A DNA stretch of 64,000 nucleotides from Amycolatopsis sp. (lineage in GTDB: Bacteria; Actinomycetota; Actinomycetes; Mycobacteriales; Pseudonocardiaceae), in the NCBI RefSeq assembly GCF_025464955.1, contig NZ_JAODNM010000064.1, forward strand, positions 1-64,000, read 5' to 3'. The notes under the pieces were generated by a model. That model was not told where the DNA came from. It did not search any database and saw nothing but the letters and a program-made list of their open reading frames with translations. How positions within the stretch are numbered: the first letter of the stretch is position 1; the number at the start of each line of letters is the position of its first letter. Below, one piece after another: positions 15,451-24,051 of the stretch. The position numbers and the translations under genes are program-made.

Positions 15451-16712
15451 TCCCCGGCCCAGGGCAGGAACTGCCGGTTGGCCGCGACGAGCGTGTCCGC
15501 GAGCTGGTCCGCCTGAGCGTATTGACCGATCAGCGGATGCGCGAGCAGGGCGTCGGCGACCCTGTCCCGTCCGCCGCGCAACGCGGCGTCCAGCGCGAGG
15601 TTCTCGTACGCCGTCACGTTCGCGATCAGCCCGGCGAACAGCGGCTCGACGGGACGCACCGGCAGCGCCACCGCGCCCTTGGCGTCCACAGTGGAGGGAA
15701 CCTCGATGACGGCGTCATCGGGCAGGAACGGCATCGTGCCGTTGTTGCGCACGTTCACCACGTGCTCCTCCGCCGGACCGCCCGCGGTCAACGCGTGCAC
15801 CAGCTGAACGGCGGCTTCGGAGTAGAACGCGCCGCCGCGTTGCGCGAGCTGCTCGGGCTTGCTGTTGACCTCCGGGTCGGCGTAGACCTTGAGAAGCTCC
15901 TCCTCGAGATCGCTGACGACTTCCGCGCGTGGACGTTCGGTCCGCTGCTTTTCGACGGTCTTGTCGTGCGCGTAGTAGTACTTGAGGTAGTACGACGGCA
16001 CGACACGCATCCGCCGCATCCACTCGACCGGCGCGCTGATCTGCTCGGCGATTGCTTCGCCGTGCACCTCCAGCAGCTCGGGCAGCCGGTCGACGCCGTC
16101 GACGAGCACCTGCCGTTCCCAGCTGAGGTGGTTCAGACCAGTGTGCTCCAGCTTGACGTCGTCGACACCGACGTCGAGCATCGCGGCGAACGTGCGCTGC
16201 AGGTGGATCGCGACGTTGCACAGCCCGACGGCACGGTGGCCTTCGTTCAGCAGCGCGCGAGTGACGATGCCGACGGGGTTGGTGAAGTTGACGATCCAGG
16301 TGTCGTCGCCGGCGATTTTCCGTACCCGCTCGGCGATGTCGAGGACCACCGGCACCGTGCGCAACGCCTTCGCGAGCCCGCCGGCACCCGTGGTTTCCTG
16401 GCCGAGGCAACCGCAGACGTGCGGGAACGTCTCATCCGAACGACGTGCCTTCTGCCCGCCGACCCGCAGCTGCAGGAGCACGGCCGACGCGCCGTCGACC
16501 CCGTCCTCCAGGCTCGTCGTGGTGCGGATCCGGGCCGGATGCCCGGCCACGTCGAGCAGGCGCTGCCCGAACGGCCCCACGACGGCGAGCCGGTGCTCGT
16601 CCGGGTCGACCAGCACGATCTCGTCGACGTCCAAAGTGGACCGGCGGCCGGCGATGCCGTCGATCAACTCCGGGGTGTACGTCGATCCCCCACCGACAAC
16701 GGTGAGCTTCAT
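15447..16712 (-). CDS. Glycoside hydrolase family 4 (6-phospho-beta-glucosidase type)
   Basis: A 421-residue NAD+- and Mn2+-dependent hydrolase. The NAD-binding start MKLTVVGGGSTYTPELI, the segment FTNPVGIVTRALL, the metal-site region VGLCNVAIHLQR and LNHLSWERQ are all GH4 hallmarks. GH4 enzymes open 6-phospho-glycosides through oxidation at C3 of the sugar. The ATG at 16712 overlaps the stop of the permease gene (ATGA), and its own stop overlaps the kinase start. The overall similarity is to the 6-phospho-beta-glucosidase (CelF/LicH) branch rather than to alpha-galactosidases. Confidence 0.9.
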   Translation of the reverse strand: MKLTVVGGGSTYTPELIDGIAGRRSTLDVDEIVLVDPDEHRLAVVGPFGQRLLDVAGHPARIRTTTSLEDGVDGASAVLLQLRVGGQKARRSDETFPHVCGCLGQETTGAGGLAKALRTVPVVLDIAERVRKIAGDDTWIVNFTNPVGIVTRALLNEGHRAVGLCNVAIHLQRTFAAMLDVGVDDVKLEHTGLNHLSWERQVLVDGVDRLPELLEVHGEAIAEQISAPVEWMRRMRVVPSYYLKYYYAHDKTVEKQRTERPRAEVVSDLEEELLKVYADPEVNSKPEQLAQRGGAFYSEAAVQLVHALTAGGPAEEHVVNVRNNGTMPFLPDDAVIEVPSTVDAKGAVALPVRPVEPLFAGLIANVTAYENLALDAALRGGRDRVADALLAHPLIGQYAQADQLADTLVAANRQFLPWAGE

Positions 16713-17599
16713 CCTTTTACCCCCGTGAATGTAATGCCCTTGACAAAAGATTTCTGGGCAAAGATGAACAGCACGATCACCGGCGCCATGATCAGCGCGG
16801 TGGCCGCCATGGTCAGGTTCCACTCGACATGGTGCATCCCGCGGAAGGACGCGATGGCGAGTGAAAGCGGCCAGTTGTCCTGGTTTTCCCCGGTGTAGAG
16901 CAGCGGGCCGAAGTAGTCGTTCCAGGTGAACAGGAAGCAGAACATCGCGGTGGCCGCGATCCCCGGTTTGGCCATCGGGATGAGCACCCTGGTCATCGCC
17001 CGGAACTCCGTGCACCCGTCGACCTTCGCGGCCTCGAGGTACTCCTTCGGAATGGTCAGGAAGAACTGCCGCAGCAGGAAAACACTGAAGGCGTCGAAGA
17101 AGAAGTACGGCGCGATCAGCGGAACCAGGGTCCCGGTGAGTCCCAGCCGCACCCAGAGGTCGTACAGCGGGACGATGGTCACCTGAGGCGGCAACATCAT
17201 CGCGGCGACGGTCAGCATGAAGAAGAACGTCTGCCCGCGAAAACGAAGTTTGGCGAGTGCGTACGCGGCGGGAATCGCCGAAAGCAGCGCGCCGAGTGTC
17301 GCCAGTACGGAATAGGTGAGACTGTTGGTCAGGTACTCCAGCAGCGGCGACCGCTTGAACACCTCGATGAAGTTCTCGAAATGCCACTCGGACGGCCACA
17401 GGCTCGACGACATCGCCTGGTCGTTCTTCATCACCGCGGTCAGGAAGACGAACAGCAGCGGCATGGTGAACAACGCCCCGAGCACAATGCCCAGGCTGTG
17501 CGTCGCGATCCAATAGAGCCGCTTGTCCCAAGCCCGTTTACGCCGGACGATCGGCGGCCCCTGGTCCGGGCTCTTCCGGGTTTCGAGCACCGCGGTCAT
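16709..17599 (-). CDS. ABC sugar transporter permease, MalG type
   Basis: A 296-residue integral membrane subunit with about six helices. It has the cytoplasmic EAA loop EYLEAAKVDGCTEFRAMTRV that docks to the ATPase, and the MalG-like ending VKGITFTGVKG. Start and stop each overlap a neighbour by four bases, so it is translationally coupled to the MalF-type permease and to GH4. No ATPase gene is in the operon; in actinomycetes a shared ATPase (MsiK) commonly energises such importers. Confidence 0.92.
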   Translation of the reverse strand: MTAVLETRKSPDQGPPIVRRKRAWDKRLYWIATHSLGIVLGALFTMPLLFVFLTAVMKNDQAMSSSLWPSEWHFENFIEVFKRSPLLEYLTNSLTYSVLATLGALLSAIPAAYALAKLRFRGQTFFFMLTVAAMMLPPQVTIVPLYDLWVRLGLTGTLVPLIAPYFFFDAFSVFLLRQFFLTIPKEYLEAAKVDGCTEFRAMTRVLIPMAKPGIAATAMFCFLFTWNDYFGPLLYTGENQDNWPLSLAIASFRGMHHVEWNLTMAATALIMAPVIVLFIFAQKSFVKGITFTGVKG

Positions 17600-18582
17600 G
17601 GGCCCTCCTCCTGGTGTGAAGCCTTGCGCAACTGCCGGACGAGAATGGCGGTGAACCCGAACGAGACGATGAACAGCAGTACGGCCATCGCCGCCGCGTA
17701 CCCCATGTTGAAGTACCGGAAACCCTGTACGTAGAGCCAAACCGGATAGGTCAGCGTCGAGTTCTCCGGAGCACCGATGTACTTGGTGTTCCCGGCGACG
17801 TCGGCGCTGCCGGCCGCCGCGGAACCCGCGACGACGGCTTGGGTGAAGAACTGCAACGCGAAGATGATCGAGTTGACCACGCCGAAGATCAGCACCGGCG
17901 AGATGGACGGCAAGGTGATGTGCCAGAACCGCCGGATCGGGCCGGCGCCGTCCAGCGACGCGGCTTCGTGCAGTTCCTGCGGCACGTCGAGCAGGGCCGC
18001 CAGAATGATGATCATCAGCTCGCCGGAGCCCCACATCACCAACAGGGTCAACGCGGGCTTGGCCATCGAAGGATCGTTGAACCACAGGCCGCCGTCGATC
18101 CCGAAGAACTTCAGGATCCGGTTGACGGGGCCGAATTCGGGGTTGAACAGGAAGACGAAAGCCAGTGTCGCGGCAGCCGGCGGAGCCAGCGCCGGCAGGT
18201 AGCACAGGGTCCGGATCAGGCCGATCCCGCGCTTGAGCCGGGAGATCACCGAAGCCACCCCGAGGGAGAACAGTACCCGGCACACGGTCAGCACGATCAC
18301 GAGCCACAGCGTGTTGTACGCGGCCGTGCCGACCAGCGGTTCCGAAGTGAACATCCGGACGTAGTTGCCGAAACCGATCCACTGTGGAGGGTTGATGAGA
18401 TCGTACTTGGTGAAGGAGTAGTAGAGCGTCGCGATCAGCGGGTAGGCGAAGAAGATGAGGAAGCCGATGAGCGCGGGCGCCATGAAGAAGAGCACGGTCC
18501 GCCGGCGGGCCCCGGACCTCGCCCGCACCCGGGAGGGTGCGGGCGAGGTCTTGGCCGCCTTGGAGGTCAAGGTGGCGGTCAT
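17596..18582 (-). CDS. ABC sugar transporter permease, MalF type
   Basis: A 328-residue membrane subunit: basic N terminus, first helix VLFFMAPALIGFLIFFAYPL, several further helices, and the EAA loop ELHEAASLDGAGPIRRFWHI near residue 215. It partners the MalG-type permease immediately downstream. The gene starts three bases after the stop of the binding-protein gene. Confidence 0.92.
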   Translation of the reverse strand: MTATLTSKAAKTSPAPSRVRARSGARRRTVLFFMAPALIGFLIFFAYPLIATLYYSFTKYDLINPPQWIGFGNYVRMFTSEPLVGTAAYNTLWLVIVLTVCRVLFSLGVASVISRLKRGIGLIRTLCYLPALAPPAAATLAFVFLFNPEFGPVNRILKFFGIDGGLWFNDPSMAKPALTLLVMWGSGELMIIILAALLDVPQELHEAASLDGAGPIRRFWHITLPSISPVLIFGVVNSIIFALQFFTQAVVAGSAAAGSADVAGNTKYIGAPENSTLTYPVWLYVQGFRYFNMGYAAAMAVLLFIVSFGFTAILVRQLRKASHQEEGP

Positions 18583-18585
18583 GGC

Positions 18586-19950
18586 CTAACCGGTCTTCTG
18601 TGCCAGTGCGTCGTTGATCTGGGCGTCGACCTTTTTGAGGCCTTCGGTCAGATCCGGTACCGATCCTGCCTGCCATTTCTCGGCGAAGTCGTTGACAGCC
18701 TTGAGATGCGCGTCACCGATCGGCGTGGACGGGTTGGGCAGCAACTTCCCGCCCGAGTACATGTCGAGGAAGGTCTTGAACTGGGGATCGACCTCCAGCC
18801 TCGGGTCGGTCAGCGAAGCCAACGTGCTCGGCACGTTCTTCAGGCCGTTCGCCATCTGCACCAGGTTGTCGGTGTCCAGCGACATCTGCTTGATCAGTTC
18901 CCAAGCGGCGCCCGGGTTCTTGGCGCCCTTGGGAATGGCGATGATCGTGCCGGTCGTGAACCCGGTGCCGTAGCGGTCGGGCGCGCTGTCGGCGACCGGC
19001 GGTGGCGCGGTGCCGAAGTTGACCTTCGGCGTCTGGTCCTTGATGAACGCCGTGCGGTATTCACCGTCGTACGCCATCGCGATCTTGCCGGCCTGGAAGC
19101 CCTGATCGGCCGAGTATTCGTCACCGAGGCCGGACTTGAACTTCTCGATCTTGTCGTGCCCGTAGAAGTCGATGAGCTTCTTCTGGAACTCGAACATGTC
19201 CTTCCACTGAGGACTGTCCGCGAGGTCCGACTTGCCGTCCGGGCCGAGCCAGGTGGCGCCGAAGCTGGGCGCCCAGATCTCGGCCTTGTTGGCGTAGAAC
19301 GGCATCGACGGCATGAAGCCGGCGACCTTGATCGAGCCGTCCGGGTTGAACTGGGTCATCTTCTTGGTGTCTTCGAGCAGCTCGGACATCGTCTTCGGCG
19401 GCGAGCTGACGCCGGCCGCGGCGAACATGTCCTTGTTGTAGTAAAAGCCGTAAACGTCGGCGAGCATCGGCATCGCACACCGCTTGCCCTGGTATTCGGT
19501 GTAGCTGCGTACCGCGTCGGGGATCTGCTTCAGGTCGACCTTGTCACGGTCGATATAGGGCTGCAGGTCCTGGAAGCTCCCGGTGGAGCACCAGGCGCCG
19601 AGATTGTCGGTGTAGAAGGAAATCGCGACGTCCGGCGGGTTTCCACCGCGGATCGACTGCGTCAGCTTGTCGTCGTCCTGGTTGCCTTCGTGCTTGATTT
19701 CGATGTTGGGGTACTTCGTTTTGAGCGTGTTCAGCGCTTTCGTCACGATGTCGTACTCGCGCGCGGTGAATTTGCTGTAGACGGTCAGGGTGAGCTTGTC
19801 GTCTTTCCCTGGTGCGGCAGCGGGCCCGCTCGAGGCCGGCCCGCTTGCCGCGGCGCCGCAAGCGGAAAGCAGCAAGGCCGCGGCCATTGAGATCACGAGC
19901 GAACCGCGCCAGCGGCGGCCGCTTCGTCTAACCCGGGTCGTGGAGCGCAT
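18586..19950 (-). CDS. Sugar ABC transporter substrate-binding lipoprotein
   Basis: A 454-residue family-1 extracellular solute-binding protein. It has a positively charged leader, a hydrophobic core and the lipobox LLSAC, with Cys31 as the lipidation site. A Ser/Ala/Gly-rich linker then leads to the mature domain (LTLTVYSKFTAREYD). Aromatic and acidic residues expected for sugar binding are spread through the domain, but specificity cannot be read. It is the first transporter gene after the ROK regulator, 105 bp downstream, with an inverted repeat (19980-20002) in that gap. Confidence 0.92.
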   Translation of the reverse strand: MRSTTRVRRSGRRWRGSLVISMAAALLLSACGAAASGPASSGPAAAPGKDDKLTLTVYSKFTAREYDIVTKALNTLKTKYPNIEIKHEGNQDDDKLTQSIRGGNPPDVAISFYTDNLGAWCSTGSFQDLQPYIDRDKVDLKQIPDAVRSYTEYQGKRCAMPMLADVYGFYYNKDMFAAAGVSSPPKTMSELLEDTKKMTQFNPDGSIKVAGFMPSMPFYANKAEIWAPSFGATWLGPDGKSDLADSPQWKDMFEFQKKLIDFYGHDKIEKFKSGLGDEYSADQGFQAGKIAMAYDGEYRTAFIKDQTPKVNFGTAPPPVADSAPDRYGTGFTTGTIIAIPKGAKNPGAAWELIKQMSLDTDNLVQMANGLKNVPSTLASLTDPRLEVDPQFKTFLDMYSGGKLLPNPSTPIGDAHLKAVNDFAEKWQAGSVPDLTEGLKKVDAQINDALAQKTG

Positions 19951-19979
19951 GACCCTCCTCCTGGTAGGTGGTATCGACC

Positions 19980-20002
19980 CCGGAACATCGAGCTCGTTCC
20001 GG
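19980..20002. promoter_or_regulatory. Inverted repeat upstream of the binding-protein gene
   Basis: CCGGAAC-n9-GTTCCGG, perfect 7-bp arms, 30 bp upstream of the binding-protein start. It could be an operator or a processing/attenuation hairpin that sets the high level of binding-protein expression relative to the regulator. Confidence 0.4.
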
Positions 20003-20055
20003 CGTTTGGAGCGCCTTTTCAGGTGGGTGACACGAAAGCCACCCGGGTAGCCGTC

Positions 20056-21348
20056 TCAGGCGCCGGCGGGGGATGGTGGAGCGGACTGCGAAATCGGGAC
20101 CGCCGGCCGAGCACCGGACGTTCCCTCCCCTGGTCTGCGCGACCCGGGAAGCACTTGCCTGATCACCGGGACCAGACCGAACAGATCCTCGCGGACGACG
20201 GCGAGGGCGGATTGCAGGGCGCCCGCGCGAACGGCGTTGCCCTGCACCGAAGCGAGGCCGACCGGGGTGCGCGGCAGCACGAGGTCCTGCAACCGCGCGG
20301 TGACCCGCGCGGCGAACTCGTCGCCGCCGGCGCGGCTGACCTCGCCGCACAGCAGCACGAGCTCCGGGTCGACGACACTGACGATGCTGGCGACCCCCGT
20401 GGCGACACGGCGCGCGAGATCGTCGAGGAAGCTTTCACCGGACTTCCCGGCCGACTGTGCTTTGCGGACAGCCGCCCAGCCGGTGTCCGCGGTGATGCCA
20501 TGGGCGGCCGCCAGGACGACGATCGCGGGCGAGTCGACGAGCTCGCCGAACCGCGCGCCGTCGCGAGCATTGCCGCGGCTGCTCACGGTGTGGACGGACG
20601 CGGGATCGGGGACACGCATCCAGTCGATCTCCCCGCCGCCACCGGACGCGCCGCGCAGCAACCGGCGCCCGACGACCACCGCACCGCCAACGCCTTCGCT
20701 GAGCCACACCAGGACGAAGTCGTCGATCTCGGCAGCGCGGCCGACGGTCATCTCCTCGATCGCGACGAGGTTGACGTCGTTTTCGATGGTCACTTCGAGG
20801 TCCAGCTCGGTGCTGAGCCTGCCGGGCAGATCGAACCCCGTCCAGCCGGGCACGTGCGGCGCCGATTCGAGGTGGCCGGTGCGCGGGTCGAGTGCGCCCT
20901 GGGCGCCGATCACGACGTGGCGTAGGTCGGCCCGGCTCAAGCCGGCCTCGCCGACTACCAGGTCGAGGGCCTCGCCGAAGGAGCCGACGACGTCGGCGCC
21001 GGACTCGACGGGCAGGCGGACGCGGTGTTCGGCGAGCACGGTGCCGGCGACGTCGGAGACCACGAAGTCGGCCGCCTGCGGCGTGAGGTCGACCGCGGCG
21101 ACGTACGCCAACTTGCCGGTGACCGCCCAAAGCTGGGCGCGCGGGCCACGCCGTCCGTCATCGCGGACGCCTGCCTTGCACACGACCCCGTCGAGCTCCA
21201 GCCGCGTGAGGAGCTGTGCGGTAGCGGGCTTCGACAGGCCGATCGACGTCTCGAGCTCCCCACGGGTGAGCGCCCCGGCCCGCAGGAGCGCATCGATCGC
21301 GGCGCGATCGTTGAGCTCACGCAGCATTCGGGGGCTTCCGGCTCGCAC
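20056..21348 (-). CDS. ROK-family transcriptional regulator
   Basis: A 430-residue repressor of the NagC/XylR type. The N-terminal winged helix carries DALLRAGALTRGELETSIGLSKPATAQLLTRLE. The C-terminal kinase-like ROK fold includes VVIGAQGALDPRTG, IENDVNLVAIEEM and the glycine-rich EGVGGAVVVGRRLLRGA. The CxCGxxGC zinc motif typical of many ROK proteins is not evident. The GTG at 21348 has GGAG nine bases upstream. It is the promoter-proximal gene of the sugar operon and most likely autoregulates it; the inducer would be a sugar or phosphosugar. Confidence 0.9.
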   Translation of the reverse strand: MRAGSPRMLRELNDRAAIDALLRAGALTRGELETSIGLSKPATAQLLTRLELDGVVCKAGVRDDGRRGPRAQLWAVTGKLAYVAAVDLTPQAADFVVSDVAGTVLAEHRVRLPVESGADVVGSFGEALDLVVGEAGLSRADLRHVVIGAQGALDPRTGHLESAPHVPGWTGFDLPGRLSTELDLEVTIENDVNLVAIEEMTVGRAAEIDDFVLVWLSEGVGGAVVVGRRLLRGASGGGGEIDWMRVPDPASVHTVSSRGNARDGARFGELVDSPAIVVLAAAHGITADTGWAAVRKAQSAGKSGESFLDDLARRVATGVASIVSVVDPELVLLCGEVSRAGGDEFAARVTARLQDLVLPRTPVGLASVQGNAVRAGALQSALAVVREDLFGLVPVIRQVLPGSRRPGEGTSGARPAVPISQSAPPSPAGA

Positions 21349-21361
21349 GCGGTGCTCCAGA

Positions 21362-21405
21362 CTTTATTAGGGAACTTTACAGACGATTTCGGGAACTGTA
21401 GTAAC
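21362..21405 (-). promoter_or_regulatory. Candidate ROK operator/promoter
   Basis: AT-rich stretch within a GC-rich window: TTTATTAGGGAACTTTACAG followed by a second GGGAACTGTAG 21 bp further on. The half-site AGGGAACTTTAC resembles operators of ROK-family repressors such as the chitosanase regulator CsnR (core AGGAAA-S-TTTCCT). The repeat lies directly upstream of the GTG start of the ROK gene. Confidence 0.5.
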
Positions 21406-21459
21406 CCCGACCACGTCCGTCAACGCCCAGTTTGCCGACCGCCCTCGTTCTCCTCGCAC

Positions 21460-21634
21460 GCGAGTCCCCCACTCACGCGCACGAGCCCCACACTCAGCGC
21501 CCGCGAGTTCCTCACTCAACCGCCCGAGTCCCACGTTCGAACCGAGCCCGGACAGCCACCTACCCGGGCGCGAATGTGGGACTCGCGTGCACAGGGCGCA
21601 AACTCGTGTGCACGGGACGCAAACTCGTGGGTAC
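21460..21634. repeat. Seven-unit 21-22 bp phased repeat array
   Basis: Four units like GCGAGTCCCACACTCA start at 21460, 21481, 21503 and 21524 (spacing 21, 22, 21). They are followed, after a 56-bp step between cores, by three units in the opposite orientation (GTGGGACTCGCG-like) with ACTCG cores at 21581, 21602 and 21623 (spacing 21, 21). The array fills the gap between the ROK gene start and the NudC stop, both on the minus strand. The first four units can pair with the last three. The remaining ~55 bp next to the ROK promoter show nothing. Confidence 0.7.
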
Positions 21635-22660
21635 TTACGGTTCGGCGTGGGACCAGGCGTCGAGCATGACGCGGGCGATGGAGGAGTTGCCGGGCAGGAT
21701 CATCGTGCGGGTGCCGCCGGCGATCGGGGTGGGGATGAGCTCGCCGTCGGCGTCGCGGACCTCGCTGTTGGCGAACGCGGCGCGGACTTCGGCGCGCGAC
21801 ACCCACAGCGCTTCCTCGATCTCGCCGTCGGCGGGGATCAGCGTCGCCGACATGTCGGCGCGGGCGGTGAAGCCCAGCATGATCGACCGGGGAAACGGCC
21901 ACGGCTGGCTGCCCAGGTAGCGGATCCCGTGGACGTCGATGCCGACCTCTTCGAGGATCTCCCGCTGGACGCAACCTTCGAGCGACTCCCCCGCTTCGAC
22001 GAACCCGGCGAGCACCGAATAGCGCCCCGGCGGCCACACCGGCTGACGCGCGAGCAGCACATGCTCGCCGTTGACGCCGGAATCGTCGTGCACCAGGCAG
22101 ATCACCGCGCCGTCGGTGCGCGGGTACTCCTCACGTTCGCACTTCTCGCACTTGCTGGCCCAGCCGAACTGGGTCAGGTGCGTCGGGCTGCCGTCGCGGG
22201 TGCAGAACCGCGCCTGCCGCCGCCAGTTCCGCAGCGCCTGCGCGGTGGTGAACAGCCCAGCCGACGTGTCGTCCAGTCTGTCGCCGTAACCGCGCAACTC
22301 GACCCAGATCTCGCCGTCGACGCGCGGTACTTCCTCGACGATGCCCCAGCTGCCCTGCATGCGCACGGTCACCGGGTCACCCTCCGGGCTACCCGGCAGC
22401 GACCAGTAGTCGACGCCCTCGAACTCGCCGAGGAACACCGCGTCCGCGGGCGGCTCGTCGCCGAAACCGAGCGCCTTGCGCGTCGCCAGCGAGGACTCGC
22501 CCTCGCGGACGGGCGTCCGCCCGGTGTCGTCGAGCAGCACCACGCGCGCGTTCGGCCAGCGCGTCAGCAGCCGCTCCGGGTTGCTGCGCAAGGCTTCCTG
22601 TCGGTCCACAGTGGACCGCGACAAGGTGGGGAGCGAGTCGAGCTGGAACGGCGAACTCAT
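21635..22660 (-). CDS. nudC: NAD+ diphosphatase / RNA decapping Nudix hydrolase NudC
   Basis: A 341-residue enzyme that cleaves NAD(H) to NMN and AMP and removes NAD caps from RNA. The Nudix box GFVEAGESLEG...REILEEVGI lies at residues 219-241, followed by the NADH-type SQPWPFPRS. The zinc ribbon has Cys153, Cys171 and Cys174, but the position expected to hold the second cysteine is Asp156 (CTRD), so the zinc site is altered. The ATG overlaps the stop of the inactive M16 gene upstream. Mycobacteria place nudC next to the same K+ channel/adnAB block. Confidence 0.92.
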   Translation of the reverse strand: MSSPFQLDSLPTLSRSTVDRQEALRSNPERLLTRWPNARVVLLDDTGRTPVREGESSLATRKALGFGDEPPADAVFLGEFEGVDYWSLPGSPEGDPVTVRMQGSWGIVEEVPRVDGEIWVELRGYGDRLDDTSAGLFTTAQALRNWRRQARFCTRDGSPTHLTQFGWASKCEKCEREEYPRTDGAVICLVHDDSGVNGEHVLLARQPVWPPGRYSVLAGFVEAGESLEGCVQREILEEVGIDVHGIRYLGSQPWPFPRSIMLGFTARADMSATLIPADGEIEEALWVSRAEVRAAFANSEVRDADGELIPTPIAGGTRTMILPGNSSIARVMLDAWSHAEP

Positions 22661-24048
22661 GACTTCCCGACACCCGGTTCGCCGACGATGACGTCACCGA
22701 GAGCGGTCAGCTTCGGCGCGAGGAGCTCGGCGTCGCCGACGACAACACCGGTGAACCGCTTGGGCGCGAAGAAGTCCAGCGCGGCCTGCGCCACCTCGTC
22801 CGCGGTGACCTGCGCGAGCCGGGTCGAGTGCTCACCGATCCACTCGAGGCCGAGTCCGATCGGGATCAGCGCCGACAGCTGCGCCGCGAGCCCGGACTGC
22901 GACGACGTCGACGTCACCAGCGAACCGATCGCGTATTGCCGGACCGACTCGACCTCCTCGTCGGTCGGCGGGACCATGGCGAGTCTGCCCAGCTCGTACC
23001 GCATCTCGAGCAGCGCCGGCGCGGTGGCCTCGTTCGCCGTGTCCGCTTCGATGTTGATCGTCGCAGTGCCGCCCGTGGTCTCGAAACCGGAGTGCGCGCT
23101 GTACGTGTAACCCTTGTCCTCGCGGATGTTCTCGACCAGCCGTGACGAGAAGTACCCGCCGAAGGCCAGGTTCGCCAGCTGCAGCGCGGCGTAACCCGGG
23201 TCGGTGCGCGGGATCCCCTGCGAGGACAAGCGAAGCTGCGATTGCACCGCGCCCGACCTCGGGACGAGCAGCACGTCACCGCCGGCCAGCACGGGCAGCT
23301 CGGGCAGCCGGTTCGCCGACTTGTCCGAAGCCCAGCCGCTGAACGCCTTTTCGACGTCCCCGACGATCGTCTGCGGGTCGATGTCGCCGACGATCACGAT
23401 CGTCGAACCCCGGGGCAGCACCGACGCCGTGTGCAGCGCGCGGACCTGCTCAGGTGTGACGGTGGCGACGTCTTCGGCCTGCGGCGTCTCGCGGGTGACC
23501 GGGTGATCGCCGTAGCGGTGCTTCTGCAGCGCCTCACGGGCGATCGTCCTCGGCTGGCTGCGCGCGACCGCGATGCGCTCCACGAGCCGCTCCGACTCCC
23601 TCGCCACTTCGGCGTCCACATAGGACGCTCCGGTGAGCGAGTCCGCCAGCACGTCGAGCAGCGTCGGCAGCCCGCTGGACAGTGAGCTGCCGTGCAGGAT
23701 CAGGCGTTCGGGGTCGACCCCGCTGCCGAGATCACCGCCGATGAGCGCGAGCTCGGTGTCGATCTCGATGCGGTCACGGCGGGCAGTGCCGGTGAGGATC
23801 GTCTCGGTGAGTACCTCGGCGGTGGCCGCGTGCAGCTTGTCGGCCCCGGCGAACGGGATCCACACGCGGAGCTCGACCAGCGGCACGTTCGCCTTGCGCA
23901 CCGCGAGGACACGCAGGCCGTTGCCGATGACCGTGTCCACATGGGACAGGTCGGCGGCGGCGCGCTGCTCGCCGAGCGGCGGCACGGGACGCGGGCCCTG
24001 AGGTGTGCGGCCGATTTCTTCGGCAGTGCGGTGGGTAGCGGAAGTCAT
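22657..24048 (-). CDS. M16-family peptidase, non-catalytic partner
   Basis: A 463-residue M16 fold protein. It has the N-terminal VDTVIGNGLRVLAVRKANVPLVELRVWIPFAGA and the C-terminal RxxY-type region ENIREDKGYTYSAHSGFE. At the place of the HxxEH zinc motif it reads AATAEVLTE, so it cannot bind catalytic zinc. Such subunits pair with an active M16 protein, here the gene immediately upstream (24052-25335), three bases away. It is the structural and substrate-binding half of a heterodimeric processing-peptidase-like enzyme. Confidence 0.88.
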   Translation of the reverse strand: MTSATHRTAEEIGRTPQGPRPVPPLGEQRAAADLSHVDTVIGNGLRVLAVRKANVPLVELRVWIPFAGADKLHAATAEVLTETILTGTARRDRIEIDTELALIGGDLGSGVDPERLILHGSSLSSGLPTLLDVLADSLTGASYVDAEVARESERLVERIAVARSQPRTIAREALQKHRYGDHPVTRETPQAEDVATVTPEQVRALHTASVLPRGSTIVIVGDIDPQTIVGDVEKAFSGWASDKSANRLPELPVLAGGDVLLVPRSGAVQSQLRLSSQGIPRTDPGYAALQLANLAFGGYFSSRLVENIREDKGYTYSAHSGFETTGGTATINIEADTANEATAPALLEMRYELGRLAMVPPTDEEVESVRQYAIGSLVTSTSSQSGLAAQLSALIPIGLGLEWIGEHSTRLAQVTADEVAQAALDFFAPKRFTGVVVGDAELLAPKLTALGDVIVGEPGVGKS

Positions 24049-24051
24049 GGG

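Noticed and set aside
17839..19890. 683-codon plus-strand frame opposite the binding-protein and permease genes
   Set aside because: Low-complexity Arg/Glu/Gln/His composition typical of antisense frames; the minus-strand genes have a lipobox, EAA loops and start/stop overlaps.
21460..21634. CRISPR array
   Set aside because: Units are 11-14 bp, the intervening bases only 8-11 bp, part of the units are inverted, and no cas genes are nearby.
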